DNA of 64,000 nt from Mesorhizobium sophorae (GTDB lineage Bacteria; Pseudomonadota; Alphaproteobacteria; Rhizobiales; Rhizobiaceae). Under the pieces are notes generated by a model. The model searched no databases. It was not told the DNA's origin and saw nothing but the letters and a program-made list of their open reading frames with translations. Both the position numbers and the translations under genes were made by a program. The DNA lies in the NCBI RefSeq assembly GCF_002270415.1, contig NZ_NNRI01000008.1:372001-436000 (forward strand), written 5' to 3'. Of the stretch, positions 43,199-51,834 are shown piece after piece (the first letter of the stretch is position 1; every line of letters starts with the position of its first letter).

Positions 43199-44803
43199 TT
43201 ACGGTCTGATATCGACAGGCGCTTCGATCTTCACCATCTCGAAGTCCGAGACCAGGATGTCGATGCGCACCGTCCAGCGGCCAGGAACCGGGATGACGAG
43301 GTCGTCGACACGCCAGCTGCCATCGCCGGGCTTGGTCGCGGCACGTTTGAGCGGCTCGATGCCTGAATCGGGCTTCGACAACACCAGCGTCACCTCCTTG
43401 GCGTCGAGCGGTCCGAAATCGCCGGTCATGATGATCATCGAGGCGACGACCGGTCCGGCATGGCCGGGTGTGATGCTGAGATCCGCCATCGCTTGCAGCG
43501 CATGGATATGGACCGAAACCGGCTGGGCCGCGGCGATCGCCAGTGCCCGTGGCGGCGGCGTGAAGCGCCAGCCCGCGGCGACAGCGAAGATCGCCAGCAC
43601 GATCAGCATTTCGACGCCGATCGAGCGGGCGAGCCTGCGCTGCACTTCCGTCGCTCCGGCCTCGGCCGATGCAGTGAGCTTCCAGCGATTGACGGCGGCA
43701 AGCGTGAACAGAAAGACCAGCAGCCCGAGCTTGATCAAGAGCAGCTTGCCATAAGCGGTGTTGACCAGCGCCGCCGGCGTCTGCACCTGGACGACTGCAA
43801 GCACGATGCCGGCAGCGACAAGCACGGCCACCACCGGCACGATCATGCGTGAGAACCGTCGCAGGATTGGCGCGACATCCGCCGACTGACCTTTCAGCGC
43901 CAGACCGAGCGGCATCAATGCGCCGGCCCAGAAAGCGATGCCGACGCCGTGCAGGAACACCATCGGTCGCGTCAGCCATTGCGGCTCGGCGGCACTGGCG
44001 TGGCCGCTGGCAGCCAGCGCAATACCCACACCGGCAAGTCCAGCCAGTGCGACTGGCTTAGCGGCCACGCGCGGCCCGGCCAGCGACAGCAGGCCGAGCC
44101 CCAGCGCGATCAAGGCGGCCAGCACCGTCCAGCCGAAGCTGGTATCGAGCCCGGTCCGCCAGATGACCGGCTGCGCCAGATGGGAGAGCGGCGCCCCGAG
44201 CGCATCAAGCCCCTGCAAGCCGAGCGACGCCGGGGCCGCGACCAGCCCGCACAGGATTGCGCCGATAACGAAACGCTGGCCGGACGGCCCGCCCTCAGTC
44301 AGCCAGGCAAGGGCGAAAGCACCGCCGACGCCAAGGAAAAGACCAATGTAGAGAAAAACCTTGCCGAGCCAGATCGCCGACCGTTGCGGCCAATCGACGG
44401 CCTCGGAGACGACCGGCGGCTCTGTTGGCGCGCCGATGGAAAACAGCAGCGAGCCGCCGACCGGATGACCATCGGCGGAGATGACGCGCCAGCTCAGCAC
44501 ATGCGTGCCGGATTTGAGGTCCTGCGGATTGTCGATTTCGACCGTCTGGTCGCTGAGGCGGAAAGCGGTCAGCGGAACCGGCGTGCCGTCGGGCTTCACC
44601 AGCGTCAGCACCAGCGGTGAGACCGGCTCGCTGAAGGTCAGCGAGAACTGTGCCGGCCCCTGTGCCAGCACCGCGCCGTCGGCCGGGTCGGTCTTGATCA
44701 ACGCGGCATGGGCAAAGGCGGGACTGTTCGAGGCCATGGCGATGAGCAGCATCATCATCGCCAGAGAGCCCACGGCAACCCGGCTGACGAGCTTGCTGGC
44801 CAT
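43199..44803 (-). CDS. CopC-CopD fusion copper transport protein
   Basis: 534 residues. After a signal peptide (LAMMMLLIAMASNSPAFA) the mature N-terminus starts HAALIKTDPADGAVL, the Cu-binding His of CopC, with SADGHPVGG as the second CopC site. About eight transmembrane segments of CopD follow from residue 140 (AIWLGKVFLYIGLFLG...), and a C-terminal periplasmic domain (~100 residues, FixH/YtkA-like) ends the protein. It moves copper between the periplasm and cytoplasm. Met at 44812 is an alternative start. Last gene of a four-gene copper operon. Confidence 0.88.
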   Translation of the reverse strand: MASKLVSRVAVGSLAMMMLLIAMASNSPAFAHAALIKTDPADGAVLAQGPAQFSLTFSEPVSPLVLTLVKPDGTPVPLTAFRLSDQTVEIDNPQDLKSGTHVLSWRVISADGHPVGGSLLFSIGAPTEPPVVSEAVDWPQRSAIWLGKVFLYIGLFLGVGGAFALAWLTEGGPSGQRFVIGAILCGLVAAPASLGLQGLDALGAPLSHLAQPVIWRTGLDTSFGWTVLAALIALGLGLLSLAGPRVAAKPVALAGLAGVGIALAASGHASAAEPQWLTRPMVFLHGVGIAFWAGALMPLGLALKGQSADVAPILRRFSRMIVPVVAVLVAAGIVLAVVQVQTPAALVNTAYGKLLLIKLGLLVFLFTLAAVNRWKLTASAEAGATEVQRRLARSIGVEMLIVLAIFAVAAGWRFTPPPRALAIAAAQPVSVHIHALQAMADLSITPGHAGPVVASMIIMTGDFGPLDAKEVTLVLSKPDSGIEPLKRAATKPGDGSWRVDDLVIPVPGRWTVRIDILVSDFEMVKIEAPVDIRP

Positions 44804-44892
44804 GTGAATCATCCGCAGTGAGGATATCGCGATCATGCCATTGCCATGAAATGGCGGCGCATTCCGCGAACGAAGCGCGCCGCCGAAAGACA

Positions 44893-45411
44893 TCATTTCT
44901 TCGGCAACAGCTTGATGCCGGGCGCCGGATTTTCCAGGGCGTCTTCATCCTGTCCTGCTGCCGGGATCTCGATCCAGCGATCGGCGGCGCCGTCGCATTC
45001 CTGCACCATGGGGAAGTAGAGCTTCTGGCCCACGGGCAGATCGGCCGTCAGCGTCGCGCGGAAAACAAACTCGTCATAGAATTCATCCGGGAGGCTGCCA
45101 CCGCTCCAGTCGACTTCCTTGACCCCATCGGTCACCGCCTGACCGTAGAGCTGGTAGGATTTGTCGTACTTGCCCTTCTTGACCTGCAGCGTCCAGCCCG
45201 GCTTCGGCATCGGCTTTATCGCGATCACCCCTTCCGGGATCTGCACGCGCAAGGCGATGGTCGCCTTGCCGTCGCAACCATGCGGCACGCGCAAGACGGC
45301 CTTGTAGGTCGAGCCGACGGCCGCTTCCTGGGTTTCGAGCGTGATGTGCGCGAAGGCAGCACTTGTCCCGAGGAGAAAAAGCGCACCGGCCCACAAAAGG
45401 TACTTGTTCAT
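44893..45411 (-). CDS. YcnI family copper-binding protein (DUF1775)
   Basis: 172 residues: signal peptide (YLLWAGALFLLGTSAAFA) and mature N-terminus HITLETQEAAVGSTYKAVLRVPHGC. The N-terminal His with a nearby Trp (KPGWTLQV) forms the YcnI copper site. It is a periplasmic copper carrier acting with CopC/CopD-type proteins. Start at 45411 (MNKYLLW). It lies between PCuAC and CopCD in one operon, with short spacers. Confidence 0.9.
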   Translation of the reverse strand: MNKYLLWAGALFLLGTSAAFAHITLETQEAAVGSTYKAVLRVPHGCDGKATIALRVQIPEGVIAIKPMPKPGWTLQVKKGKYDKSYQLYGQAVTDGVKEVDWSGGSLPDEFYDEFVFRATLTADLPVGQKLYFPMVQECDGAADRWIEIPAAGQDEDALENPAPGIKLLPKK

Positions 45412-45451
45412 GATGGTCCCTCCGATTTCAGATTTTGTCGAAATGGTGCGA

Positions 45452-45988
45452 TCAATCGGCGTGGTCGTCCGTGGCGCCACCCATGCCCTCGACGGCGAAG
45501 TCGACGCTGACGGTGCCGGCCTTCTCGAAGGTCAACGTGGCGGAGAAGGTTTCGCCTTGCTTGGGTTGCCGTTTCAGGCCGATGAACATCAAATGATAGC
45601 CGCCAGGCGCCAGTGCGACCTTGCCGCCGGCCGGAATCTCCAGGCCGCCGGCAACGGGCCGCATGGTCATGACACCGTCCTTGACGCTCATTTCATGCAG
45701 TTCGGCCTTGTCCGAGATGTCGGTGGAAATCGACAGCAGCCGGTCCGGCGTGCTGCCTTTGTTGGTGATGGTGAAATAGCCGCCGGCCACCTTGGCGCCT
45801 GCCGGCGTTGCACGTGACCAGGGGTGCCCGATCTCGAGATCGCCGATCTTGAACCCATGCGCGAAGCCGGTTTGGGCGCCGGCGAACAACAGCGCAAAAG
45901 CCAGTACAACGATGCCAAGGCGCGCCTCGAAGCTGCGCAACACGCTGCCGGGTATAGGACGCGCGGCAGTACGGAGAAATTGGGACAT
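45452..45988 (-). CDS. PCu(A)C periplasmic copper chaperone
   Basis: 178 residues. A signal or anchor segment (LGIVVLAFALLFAGAQTGFA) precedes the domain. The Cu(I) site is visible as LHEMSVKDGVMTM and GGYHLMFIGLK, the H-M-H-M pattern of PCuAC. The C-terminus is rich in Asp/His (DDHAD). PCuAC proteins supply copper to cytochrome oxidase, often via Sco. An in-frame upstream extension is Arg-rich noise, so the ATG at 45988 is used. Confidence 0.92.
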   Translation of the reverse strand: MSQFLRTAARPIPGSVLRSFEARLGIVVLAFALLFAGAQTGFAHGFKIGDLEIGHPWSRATPAGAKVAGGYFTITNKGSTPDRLLSISTDISDKAELHEMSVKDGVMTMRPVAGGLEIPAGGKVALAPGGYHLMFIGLKRQPKQGETFSATLTFEKAGTVSVDFAVEGMGGATDDHAD

Positions 45989-46085
45989 GGTTGCTCCATG
46001 AAGTGAAGGTCGCGCCGTTACCGGTCGCGGACAGTTTGATGTTTGGATGGGTACGCCCGCGAAAGGTTCCGCCGGGCAGACAGAC

Positions 46086-46490
46086 TCAGGCCGTCCGCGG
46101 CGGCGCGCGCGGATTCGACGGCGAGCGCTCACGCGCAAAGTCGAGATGGATGGCCGCCGGAAAGACGAAGGCGACGGCCTCAAAGGAACGCGCGCCCAGG
46201 GCAAGCCCGGCAACGGGCGGCGGTGCAAAGGCCGGCGAAAACATGCTGCAGCCCAGCACGCAACATGCCGGCAGATGCGACGGCGGCGGGTTGCCGCCGG
46301 GAAGCTGGGTCGCACCCTCACGGGTGCAGATGACGTTGCCGAAGGCATCGAGTTGTGACGCATTCGGCGCAGTGCCGAACGCGAACGCACCGAGCGTCGA
46401 CTGGAGCAGCAGCAGATGGGCCGCGACAAGCGCGACCAGAATGCTCCACCGCTTCTCCCGGCTGTTCAAACGATCTGCCTCATCAAGCAA
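46086..46490 (-). CDS. DUF2946 family protein, first gene of copper operon
   Basis: 134 residues with one N-terminal membrane or signal segment (SILVALVAAHLLLLQSTLGAFAFG), the FGNVICTREGA motif and a CCVLGCSMF cysteine cluster typical of DUF2946 proteins beside copper chaperone genes. The start is a TTG at 46490; a second TTG at 46469 with GAGG upstream is an alternative. The four copper genes run in the same direction with spacers of about 40-100 bp. Function inferred from context: copper handling at the membrane. Confidence 0.75.
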   Translation of the reverse strand: MLDEADRLNSREKRWSILVALVAAHLLLLQSTLGAFAFGTAPNASQLDAFGNVICTREGATQLPGGNPPPSHLPACCVLGCSMFSPAFAPPPVAGLALGARSFEAVAFVFPAAIHLDFARERSPSNPRAPPRTA

Positions 46491-46563
46491 TCACCGGAGA
46501 GATACCTATCACGGGAGGGGCAGGTCGAAAATCGGCAATTCGATGCTGCGGCAACGCGGCATA

Positions 46564-47466
46564 TCAGGGTTTCAGTGGCGACCGGCTCTCCGGGATCGAG
46601 GTCAGCAATGTCTGGCGCGCCGACTTCAGGTGCTTGCGGCAGGCGGCGTCGACCTTGCCGAGGTCTCGCGATTTGAGCGCCGCGATATAGGCGAGATGCT
46701 CACCGATCGCGACCTCGTTGCGCTCGCGCTCCTGCGCCTTGTTCCACTGGTAGTGATAGTGGAAGATCATGGCGATGACGTCGTAGAAATCGACGATGAA
46801 GCGGTTGTGCGAAGCCCGGTGGATGAGCCGATGGAAGCGCTCATCCAGCTCCGAGAATTCGTTGAAGCGCGTGGCGATTTCGCTTGCCAGCTGGCGATGC
46901 TCGTCCTCCAGGCGGTCGAGATCGGTCCAGACCGCGCTGTCCTGCGGCAGAGCGGCGAAGGCCGCCGCCGACCGCAGTTCGAACATCTCGCGGATTTCGG
47001 TCAGTTCCAGCGCGAAGGCACGGGTGAAGCCCTTCAGCACCCAATGGCTGTTGCGGCGCTTCTCGATCAGGCCGAAGCGGGAGAAGCGGATCAGGAACTC
47101 GCGCACGCTGGTGGTGCCGACGCCGATCTCGCGCGCCAGTTCGAGTTCGTTGATCTGCATGCCGGCCTCGGCGCCGCCGGCGAGCAGCCGTCGCATGAAC
47201 GACCGCTCGATGATTTCGGCCAGCGTGTCGGTCTCTTCCTCGGGGAAGAAATCATCGGGACGCGGTTCGCGCAGCACCGTCTTGGCGCGCTTGTTCCAGG
47301 CGATCAGCCCGGTCTCTTCCATGCGCGCCAGGATGGTGCGGACGGTCGTCCGGCTGACACCAAGCAATGTACCCAGCTCCGGCTCCGAAGGCAGGCTGCG
47401 TGTTTCATCGAGCAGCCTGAGGCACCTGTTGTAGGCATCCTTGTAGACGTTGTTGCTCTTCGACAT
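46564..47466 (-). CDS. GntR/FadR-type regulator with two winged-helix domains
   Basis: 300 residues. Two separate winged helix-turn-helix stretches are readable: PSEPELGTLLGVSRTTVRTI (about 22-41) and ELELAREIGVGTTSVREFLI (about 100-120). Typical GntR proteins have one. An all-helical FCD effector domain follows (AFALELTEIREMFELRSAAA, HRASHNRFI). It is divergent from the altronate dehydratase-type gene, whose promoter contains two inverted repeats, so it probably represses that gene; effector unknown. Start at 47466 (MSKSNNVYKD). Confidence 0.87.
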   Translation of the reverse strand: MSKSNNVYKDAYNRCLRLLDETRSLPSEPELGTLLGVSRTTVRTILARMEETGLIAWNKRAKTVLREPRPDDFFPEEETDTLAEIIERSFMRRLLAGGAEAGMQINELELAREIGVGTTSVREFLIRFSRFGLIEKRRNSHWVLKGFTRAFALELTEIREMFELRSAAAFAALPQDSAVWTDLDRLEDEHRQLASEIATRFNEFSELDERFHRLIHRASHNRFIVDFYDVIAMIFHYHYQWNKAQERERNEVAIGEHLAYIAALKSRDLGKVDAACRKHLKSARQTLLTSIPESRSPLKP

Positions 47467-47587
47467 CCCTGACCCGTTGCACGCCGTCGCTTGCGGCTGC
47501 TGGCTTGAAGCGCAATATGACGTTCCCATGACCCCTGAAAAGCTAAATCGCTTTCGGAACACCCAAGGACATGCGGAACTCCCCAGC

Positions 47588-47641
47588 GAAAAAACAATTG
47601 ACGCAAAACTGTTTTTTCACGATAAAAGACATTATCTTTTA
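47588..47641. promoter_or_regulatory. Promoter of the uxaA-type gene with two inverted repeats
   Basis: TTGACG (47598-47603), a 17-bp spacer and GATAAA (47621-47626) form a good sigma-70 promoter. GAAAAAACA (47588) and TGTTTTTTC (47610) are perfect 9-bp arms 13 bp apart that enclose the -35, and AAAAGA/TCTTTT arms (47624-47640) cover the -10 and start site. These are plausible sites for the divergent two-winged-helix GntR regulator. Confidence 0.6.
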
Positions 47642-47694
47642 ACAGGCGCGTGTCAATCCGCCCGCGCATCCCAGGATCACCCAGGAAACCGCCC

Positions 47695-49200
47695 GTGAAC
47701 GCCTCCAACAGCATTCTTCTGTCTCCCGCCGACAATGTCGCCGTCGCCAACGGCCGCATCGAGATCGGCACCACGCTGCCGGGCGGTGCCGTCGCCACTG
47801 CGCTGATCGAGCCCGGCCACAAGGTGGCCATCAAGCCGATCGTCGCCGGCGAGGCCGTGGTGAAATACGCCCAGGCAATCGGCCGCGCGACACAGGACAT
47901 CGCGCCCGGCGAGCATGTTCATTCGCACAATCTGGTTTTCGAATCCGGCCGTTTGCCGGTGGTGCCGCCGAGCGAGGCCGAGCACGCGACAGAAGCCGAC
48001 CGCAGCCGCACCTTCATGGGTTATCGCCGCGCCGATGGTCGTGCGGGTACGCGCAACTTCATCGGCATCATCGCCAGCGTCAATTGCTCGGCCACGGTTT
48101 GCCATGCCATCGCCGACCAAGCCAACCGGACCCTGCTGCCGAAATATCCCGGCATCGACGGTTTCGTCCCGATCGTCCACGGCCAGGGCTGCGGCATGAG
48201 CGGCACCGGCGACGGCATGATGGTGCTGCATCGCACGCTCGCCGGCTATGCCCGCCATCCCAATTTCGGCGGCGTGCTGATGGTCGGGCTCGGCTGCGAG
48301 GTCAATCAGCTCACCCTCTATGGCCAGAAAGGCGCCGCCGCCGGCAAGCGCCACTTCAACATCCAGGACGCCGGTGGCTCGCGCAAATCGGTCGAAAAGG
48401 CGATGCTGGTGCTGGCCGAGATCGCGGAGGAAGTCGGCCAGCTGAAGCGTGAGCCGATCCCGGTCAGTGAGATCGTCGTCGGCCTGCAATGCGGCGGCTC
48501 CGACGGCATGTCCGGCATTACGGCCAATCCGGCGCTGGGCGCAGCCGTCGACATCCTGGCCGGCGTCGGCGGCATCGGCATCCTTTCAGAGACAACCGAG
48601 ATCTATGGTGCCGAGCACCTGCTTGCCTATCGCGCGGCAACACCGGAGATCGCGCAGAAGCTCGACGGTTTCGTCAAGTGGTGGGAGGATCACGTCGCCA
48701 AGCATGGCGCCTCGATCGACAACAACCCCTCGCCCGGCAACAAGCGCGGCGGCCTCACCACCATCCTGGAGAAGTCGCTGGGCGCGGTCGCCAAGGGCGG
48801 CCAGACGCCGCTCAACGGCGTCTTCGGTTATGCCGAGAAGGTCACCGGCAACGGACTGGTGTTCATGGACACGCCCGGCTACGACCCGGTCTCGGCCACC
48901 GGACAGGTGGCGGGCGGGGCCAATGTCATCGTCTTCACCACCGGCCGCGGCTCGTGCTTCGGCTGCCGGCCGACGCCGTCGATCAAGGTCGCCAGCAACT
49001 CGACCATGTATCACACCATGGAAGAGGATATGGACGTCAACTGCGGCGTCATCGCCTCGGGCGAGAAAACCATCGCCGGCATGGGCCGCGAGATCTTCGA
49101 ACTGATCGTCGAGACGGCTTCCGGCCGCAAGACCAAGAGCGAGGATTTCGGCTACGGCGACAACGAGTTCGTGCCCTGGCATCTTGGTGCAACGCTCTAA
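47695..49200 (+). CDS. UxaA family dehydratase (altronate dehydratase-like)
   Basis: 501 residues from a GTG start preceded by AGGAAA; an ATG frame extension to 47650 overlaps the promoter start region. The N-terminal SAF domain (ALIEPGHKVAIKPIVAGEAVVKY) is fused to the UxaA core (GYRRADGRAGTRNFIGI, GQGCGMSGTGDG, ALGAAVDIL, PTPSIKVASNS). Family enzymes are iron-dependent dehydratases turning altronate or galactarate into 2-keto-3-deoxy acids. Neighbouring aldose and zinc dehydrogenases suggest an aldonate such as D-altronate derived from L-galactonate; this is inference. The stop is followed by repeat copy C. Confidence 0.85.
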   Translation: MNASNSILLSPADNVAVANGRIEIGTTLPGGAVATALIEPGHKVAIKPIVAGEAVVKYAQAIGRATQDIAPGEHVHSHNLVFESGRLPVVPPSEAEHATEADRSRTFMGYRRADGRAGTRNFIGIIASVNCSATVCHAIADQANRTLLPKYPGIDGFVPIVHGQGCGMSGTGDGMMVLHRTLAGYARHPNFGGVLMVGLGCEVNQLTLYGQKGAAAGKRHFNIQDAGGSRKSVEKAMLVLAEIAEEVGQLKREPIPVSEIVVGLQCGGSDGMSGITANPALGAAVDILAGVGGIGILSETTEIYGAEHLLAYRAATPEIAQKLDGFVKWWEDHVAKHGASIDNNPSPGNKRGGLTTILEKSLGAVAKGGQTPLNGVFGYAEKVTGNGLVFMDTPGYDPVSATGQVAGGANVIVFTTGRGSCFGCRPTPSIKVASNSTMYHTMEEDMDVNCGVIASGEKTIAGMGREIFELIVETASGRKTKSEDFGYGDNEFVPWHLGATL

Positions 49201-49211
49201 CCCGTTGTTTT

Positions 49212-49284
49212 TGCGTAATTCCCAAGGGAAGGCGCTGTGCGCTTTTCCCGGGAAAGCTGTTACACGTCTTTCCTGGAATTGCTC
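49212..49284. repeat. Intergenic palindromic repeat, copy C (inverted)
   Basis: Read on the minus strand it starts GAGCAATTCCAGGAAAG and continues through CCCGGGAAAAGCGC...GCGCCTTCCCTTGGG, matching copy B over its whole length with scattered changes. It can form a stem from GGGAA/TTCCC with an inner GCGC/GCGC pairing. Located between two same-strand genes. Confidence 0.8.
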
Positions 49285-49347
49285 TAGATTGAACTGACAT
49301 CTGAAGGCTGCCAACCGGACAACGGTCGGCAACAGGGAGGTTTTCGC

Positions 49348-50346
49348 ATGAACAAGCGCCGCATCGGTCAGACCGCGCTCGAGGTCACCGAGATCAGCTT
49401 TGGCGGCGCCGCGATCGGCGGCCTCTACCGTGCCTGTTCGCGCGAGTCGGCGATGGAGACGCTGCAAGGCGCCTGGGAGGCCGGCCTGCGCTATTTCGAC
49501 ACCGCACCCTTCTACGGTTTCGGCCTGTCGGAACGCCGCTTCGGCGACTTCCTGCGCTACAAGCCGCGCGACTCCTATGTGCTGTCGACCAAGGTCGGCC
49601 GCCTCTTCCGCCCCGTGCCGGACGACCGTGTTCCCGATCACTCCTATGTCGATCCGCTGCCGTTCGCGCTGGACTATGACTATTCCTATGACGGCATCAT
49701 GCGTTCGGTCGATTTCAGCTATGCGCGGCTTGGCCTTAACAAGATCGACATCCTGTTCGTCCACGACATCGGCGCCTATACGCATGGCGTCGAGAAAACC
49801 AAACTGCATTTTCGCGAGTTCATGGATGGCGGCCTCAAGGCACTCGAAGAGCTGAAGCGTTCCGGCGTCATTTCCGCCTATGGGCTTGGCGTCAACGAGG
49901 TCCAGATCTGCCTCGATGTGATGCGTCGCGCGCCACTTGATTGCATCCTGCTCGCCAGCCGCTATTCCTTGCTCGACCGCAGCGCCGAAGCGGAACTGCT
50001 TCCATTGTGCAGGGCACAACAGACGTCACTGGTCATCGGCGGAGTGTTCAACTCCGGCATCCTGGCGACCGGGCCTGTGCAAGGCGCGCATTTCGACTAC
50101 CTGCCCGCCAACCACGACGTGCTGGACCGCGTCGGTGCGATGGAAAGGATCGCCACCGAGGGTGGCTATCCGCTGGCCGCTGCCGCGTTCCAGTTCCCCT
50201 TGCATGAAGCCGCGGTCGCCACGGTGCTGACCGGCACCGCCAAGCTGGCAAACCTGACCCGCAACCTCGAATTGCTCGACGTCGACGTGCCCGAGGCGGA
50301 ATACGCCAGATACCGACCCTATACGCTGGTGCAGGAGCTGGCGTGA
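49348..50346 (+). CDS. Aldo/keto reductase, D-threo-aldose/L-fucose 1-dehydrogenase type
   Basis: 332 residues. The AKR core has LRYFDTAPFYGFGLSERRFG (catalytic Asp/Tyr), STKVGRLF (Lys) and FVHDIGAYTHG (His). The family oxidises C1 of L-fucose, L-galactose or D-arabinose to the lactone with NAD(P). A GGGAGG ribosome-binding site precedes the ATG. It lies between the dehydratase gene and the sugar importer, so it would be an early step on the imported sugar. Substrate inferred. Confidence 0.87.
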   Translation: MNKRRIGQTALEVTEISFGGAAIGGLYRACSRESAMETLQGAWEAGLRYFDTAPFYGFGLSERRFGDFLRYKPRDSYVLSTKVGRLFRPVPDDRVPDHSYVDPLPFALDYDYSYDGIMRSVDFSYARLGLNKIDILFVHDIGAYTHGVEKTKLHFREFMDGGLKALEELKRSGVISAYGLGVNEVQICLDVMRRAPLDCILLASRYSLLDRSAEAELLPLCRAQQTSLVIGGVFNSGILATGPVQGAHFDYLPANHDVLDRVGAMERIATEGGYPLAAAAFQFPLHEAAVATVLTGTAKLANLTRNLELLDVDVPEAEYARYRPYTLVQELA

Positions 50347-50410
50347 AGCTCCCATCCACCCCCCGTGAAAGCTGACCCATGCTTCACATTCTTGCGATCT
50401 CATAAAAGAA

Positions 50411-50451
50411 TGAATATTCCATATTGACTAAAGAGTGGAATTAATATTCCA
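50411..50451. promoter_or_regulatory. Direct and inverted repeats upstream of the RbsB-type gene
   Basis: AATATTCCAT occurs at 50413 and again at 50443, exactly 30 bp apart, and TGGAAT TAAT ATTCCA (50436-50451) is an inverted repeat; a TTGACT -35-like box (50424-50429) lies between them. This AT-rich patch in the 337-bp spacer 50347-50683 is the likely promoter/operator of the importer operon. The rest of the spacer is an untranslated leader with a strong ribosome-binding site (GGGAGG) before 50684. Confidence 0.5.
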
Positions 50452-50683
50452 TGTCTTCACGGAACGGAACGGGAGCATTTGACGGCGGCAGGGGAGGAGT
50501 GGCGCGGTTATTTTACCCCTGCCAGACCTCGGCAGAGTTGAAGCGAAACACCGCTTGCATCGGACAGGTCGATGCACTATCAAAACACTGTAAATGTTTT
50601 TTATTGATAAAGTTCTGTTTGGGCCACGCCTATCCGGACGGAGCTTCCGTAACGTTCACCGGGCGACTTAGGGAGGATTCCTA

Positions 50684-51676
50684 ATGAAATTCGTAACCAG
50701 CATTCTCAACCGCCGCGCCGTGATGACGCTGGCAGCAGCTTCGATGCTCGCCGGCGTCATGCATTCGGTGCCGGCTTCGGCGGCGGACGTGACCATTCCG
50801 ATCATCGTCAAGGACACGACGTCCTTCTACTGGCAGATCGTTCTGGCCGGCGCCCGCAAGGCCGGCAAGGACCTGGGCGTCAACGTACCGGAACTCGGCG
50901 CCCAGGCTGAAACCGACGTCAACGGCCAGATCTCGATCCTCGAGAATGCCGTCGCCGGCAACCCGGCCGCCGTCGTCATCGCGCCGACCGAAGCCAAGGC
51001 GCTTGGCAAGCCGATCGACGAAGCCGCTGCCAAGGTCAAGGTCATCGGCATCGACTCCGGCGCCGACTCCAAGGCCTTCACCTCGTTCCTCACCACCGAC
51101 AACGTGCAGGGCGGCCGCGTCGCCGCGGACGGTCTTGCAGCAGCCATCGGCGAAGCCAATGGCGGTAAGGTCGAGGGCAAGGTCGCGTTGATCACGGCAC
51201 TTCCCGGTGCCGGCTCGCTGGAACAGCGCGCCCAGGGCTTCAAGGAACAGCTCAAGGCAAAATATCCGGGCCTCGAGCTCGTCGCCGACAAATATGCCGA
51301 CGGTCAGGCCACCACCGGCCTCAACATCGCCACCGATCTGATCACCGCCAATCCGGACCTGAAGGGCATCTTCGCCTCCAACCTGATCATGGCGCAGGGC
51401 GTCGGCCAGGCGATCGCCGAGAACAAACTTGCCGGCAAGGTCGGGCTGATCGGCTTCGACAGCGACGAGAAGCTGATCAAGTTCCTCAATGACGGCGTCA
51501 TTTCCGGCCTCGTCGTCCAGGACCCGTACCGGATGGGCTATGACGGCATCAAGACGGCGCTCGCCGCCTCGAAGGGCGAGAAGGTCGAGGCCAATGTCGA
51601 CACCGGCGCCAACCTCGTCACCAAGGCCAACATGAAAGACCCGAAGATCGACGCGCTGCTCAACCCGAAGCTCTGA
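50684..51676 (+). CDS. Sugar ABC transporter substrate-binding protein (RbsB type)
   Basis: 330 residues: signal peptide (MTLAAASMLAGVMHSVPASA) and a type 1 periplasmic binding fold, VTIPIIVKDTTSFYWQIVLAGARKAGKDLG ... split here as TIPIIVKDTTSFYWQ and GARKAGKDLG, with VIGIDSGADSKAF and GLIGFDSDEK in the second lobe. It captures a pentose or hexose for the importer encoded by the next two genes. The exact sugar is unknown; L-galactose/L-fucose is a hypothesis from the neighbouring enzymes. Confidence 0.9.
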   Translation: MKFVTSILNRRAVMTLAAASMLAGVMHSVPASAADVTIPIIVKDTTSFYWQIVLAGARKAGKDLGVNVPELGAQAETDVNGQISILENAVAGNPAAVVIAPTEAKALGKPIDEAAAKVKVIGIDSGADSKAFTSFLTTDNVQGGRVAADGLAAAIGEANGGKVEGKVALITALPGAGSLEQRAQGFKEQLKAKYPGLELVADKYADGQATTGLNIATDLITANPDLKGIFASNLIMAQGVGQAIAENKLAGKVGLIGFDSDEKLIKFLNDGVISGLVVQDPYRMGYDGIKTALAASKGEKVEANVDTGANLVTKANMKDPKIDALLNPKL

Positions 51677-51693
51677 GCCGTCGCATTCAAATC

Positions 51694-51720
51694 GTTTCCG
51701 GGGCCTCGCGCCCCGGAAAC
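51694..51720 (+). other. Intercistronic hairpin after the RbsB-type gene
   Basis: Perfect 10-bp arms (GTTTCCGGGG and CCCCGGAAAC) around CCTCGCG, 18 bp after the stop. No T-run. It has the same position as the hairpin in the CUT1 operon and probably stabilises the binding-protein message. Confidence 0.6.
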
Positions 51721-51834
51721 ATCCACTGCCGGCACAAACGGCTTGGCAATCCATAAGCTTGAGCTAGGCTGCCTTTCGAGGCCTATCCCTGCCTTGCAGC
51801 GTGCCAATCGTAAGGCCAATCTGGGAGGATTGTC

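Noticed and set aside
50451..50684. 77-codon plus-strand frame in the leader of the RbsB-type gene
   Set aside because: Starts inside the repeat-rich promoter region, lacks a ribosome-binding site and has an implausible composition; more likely an untranslated leader.
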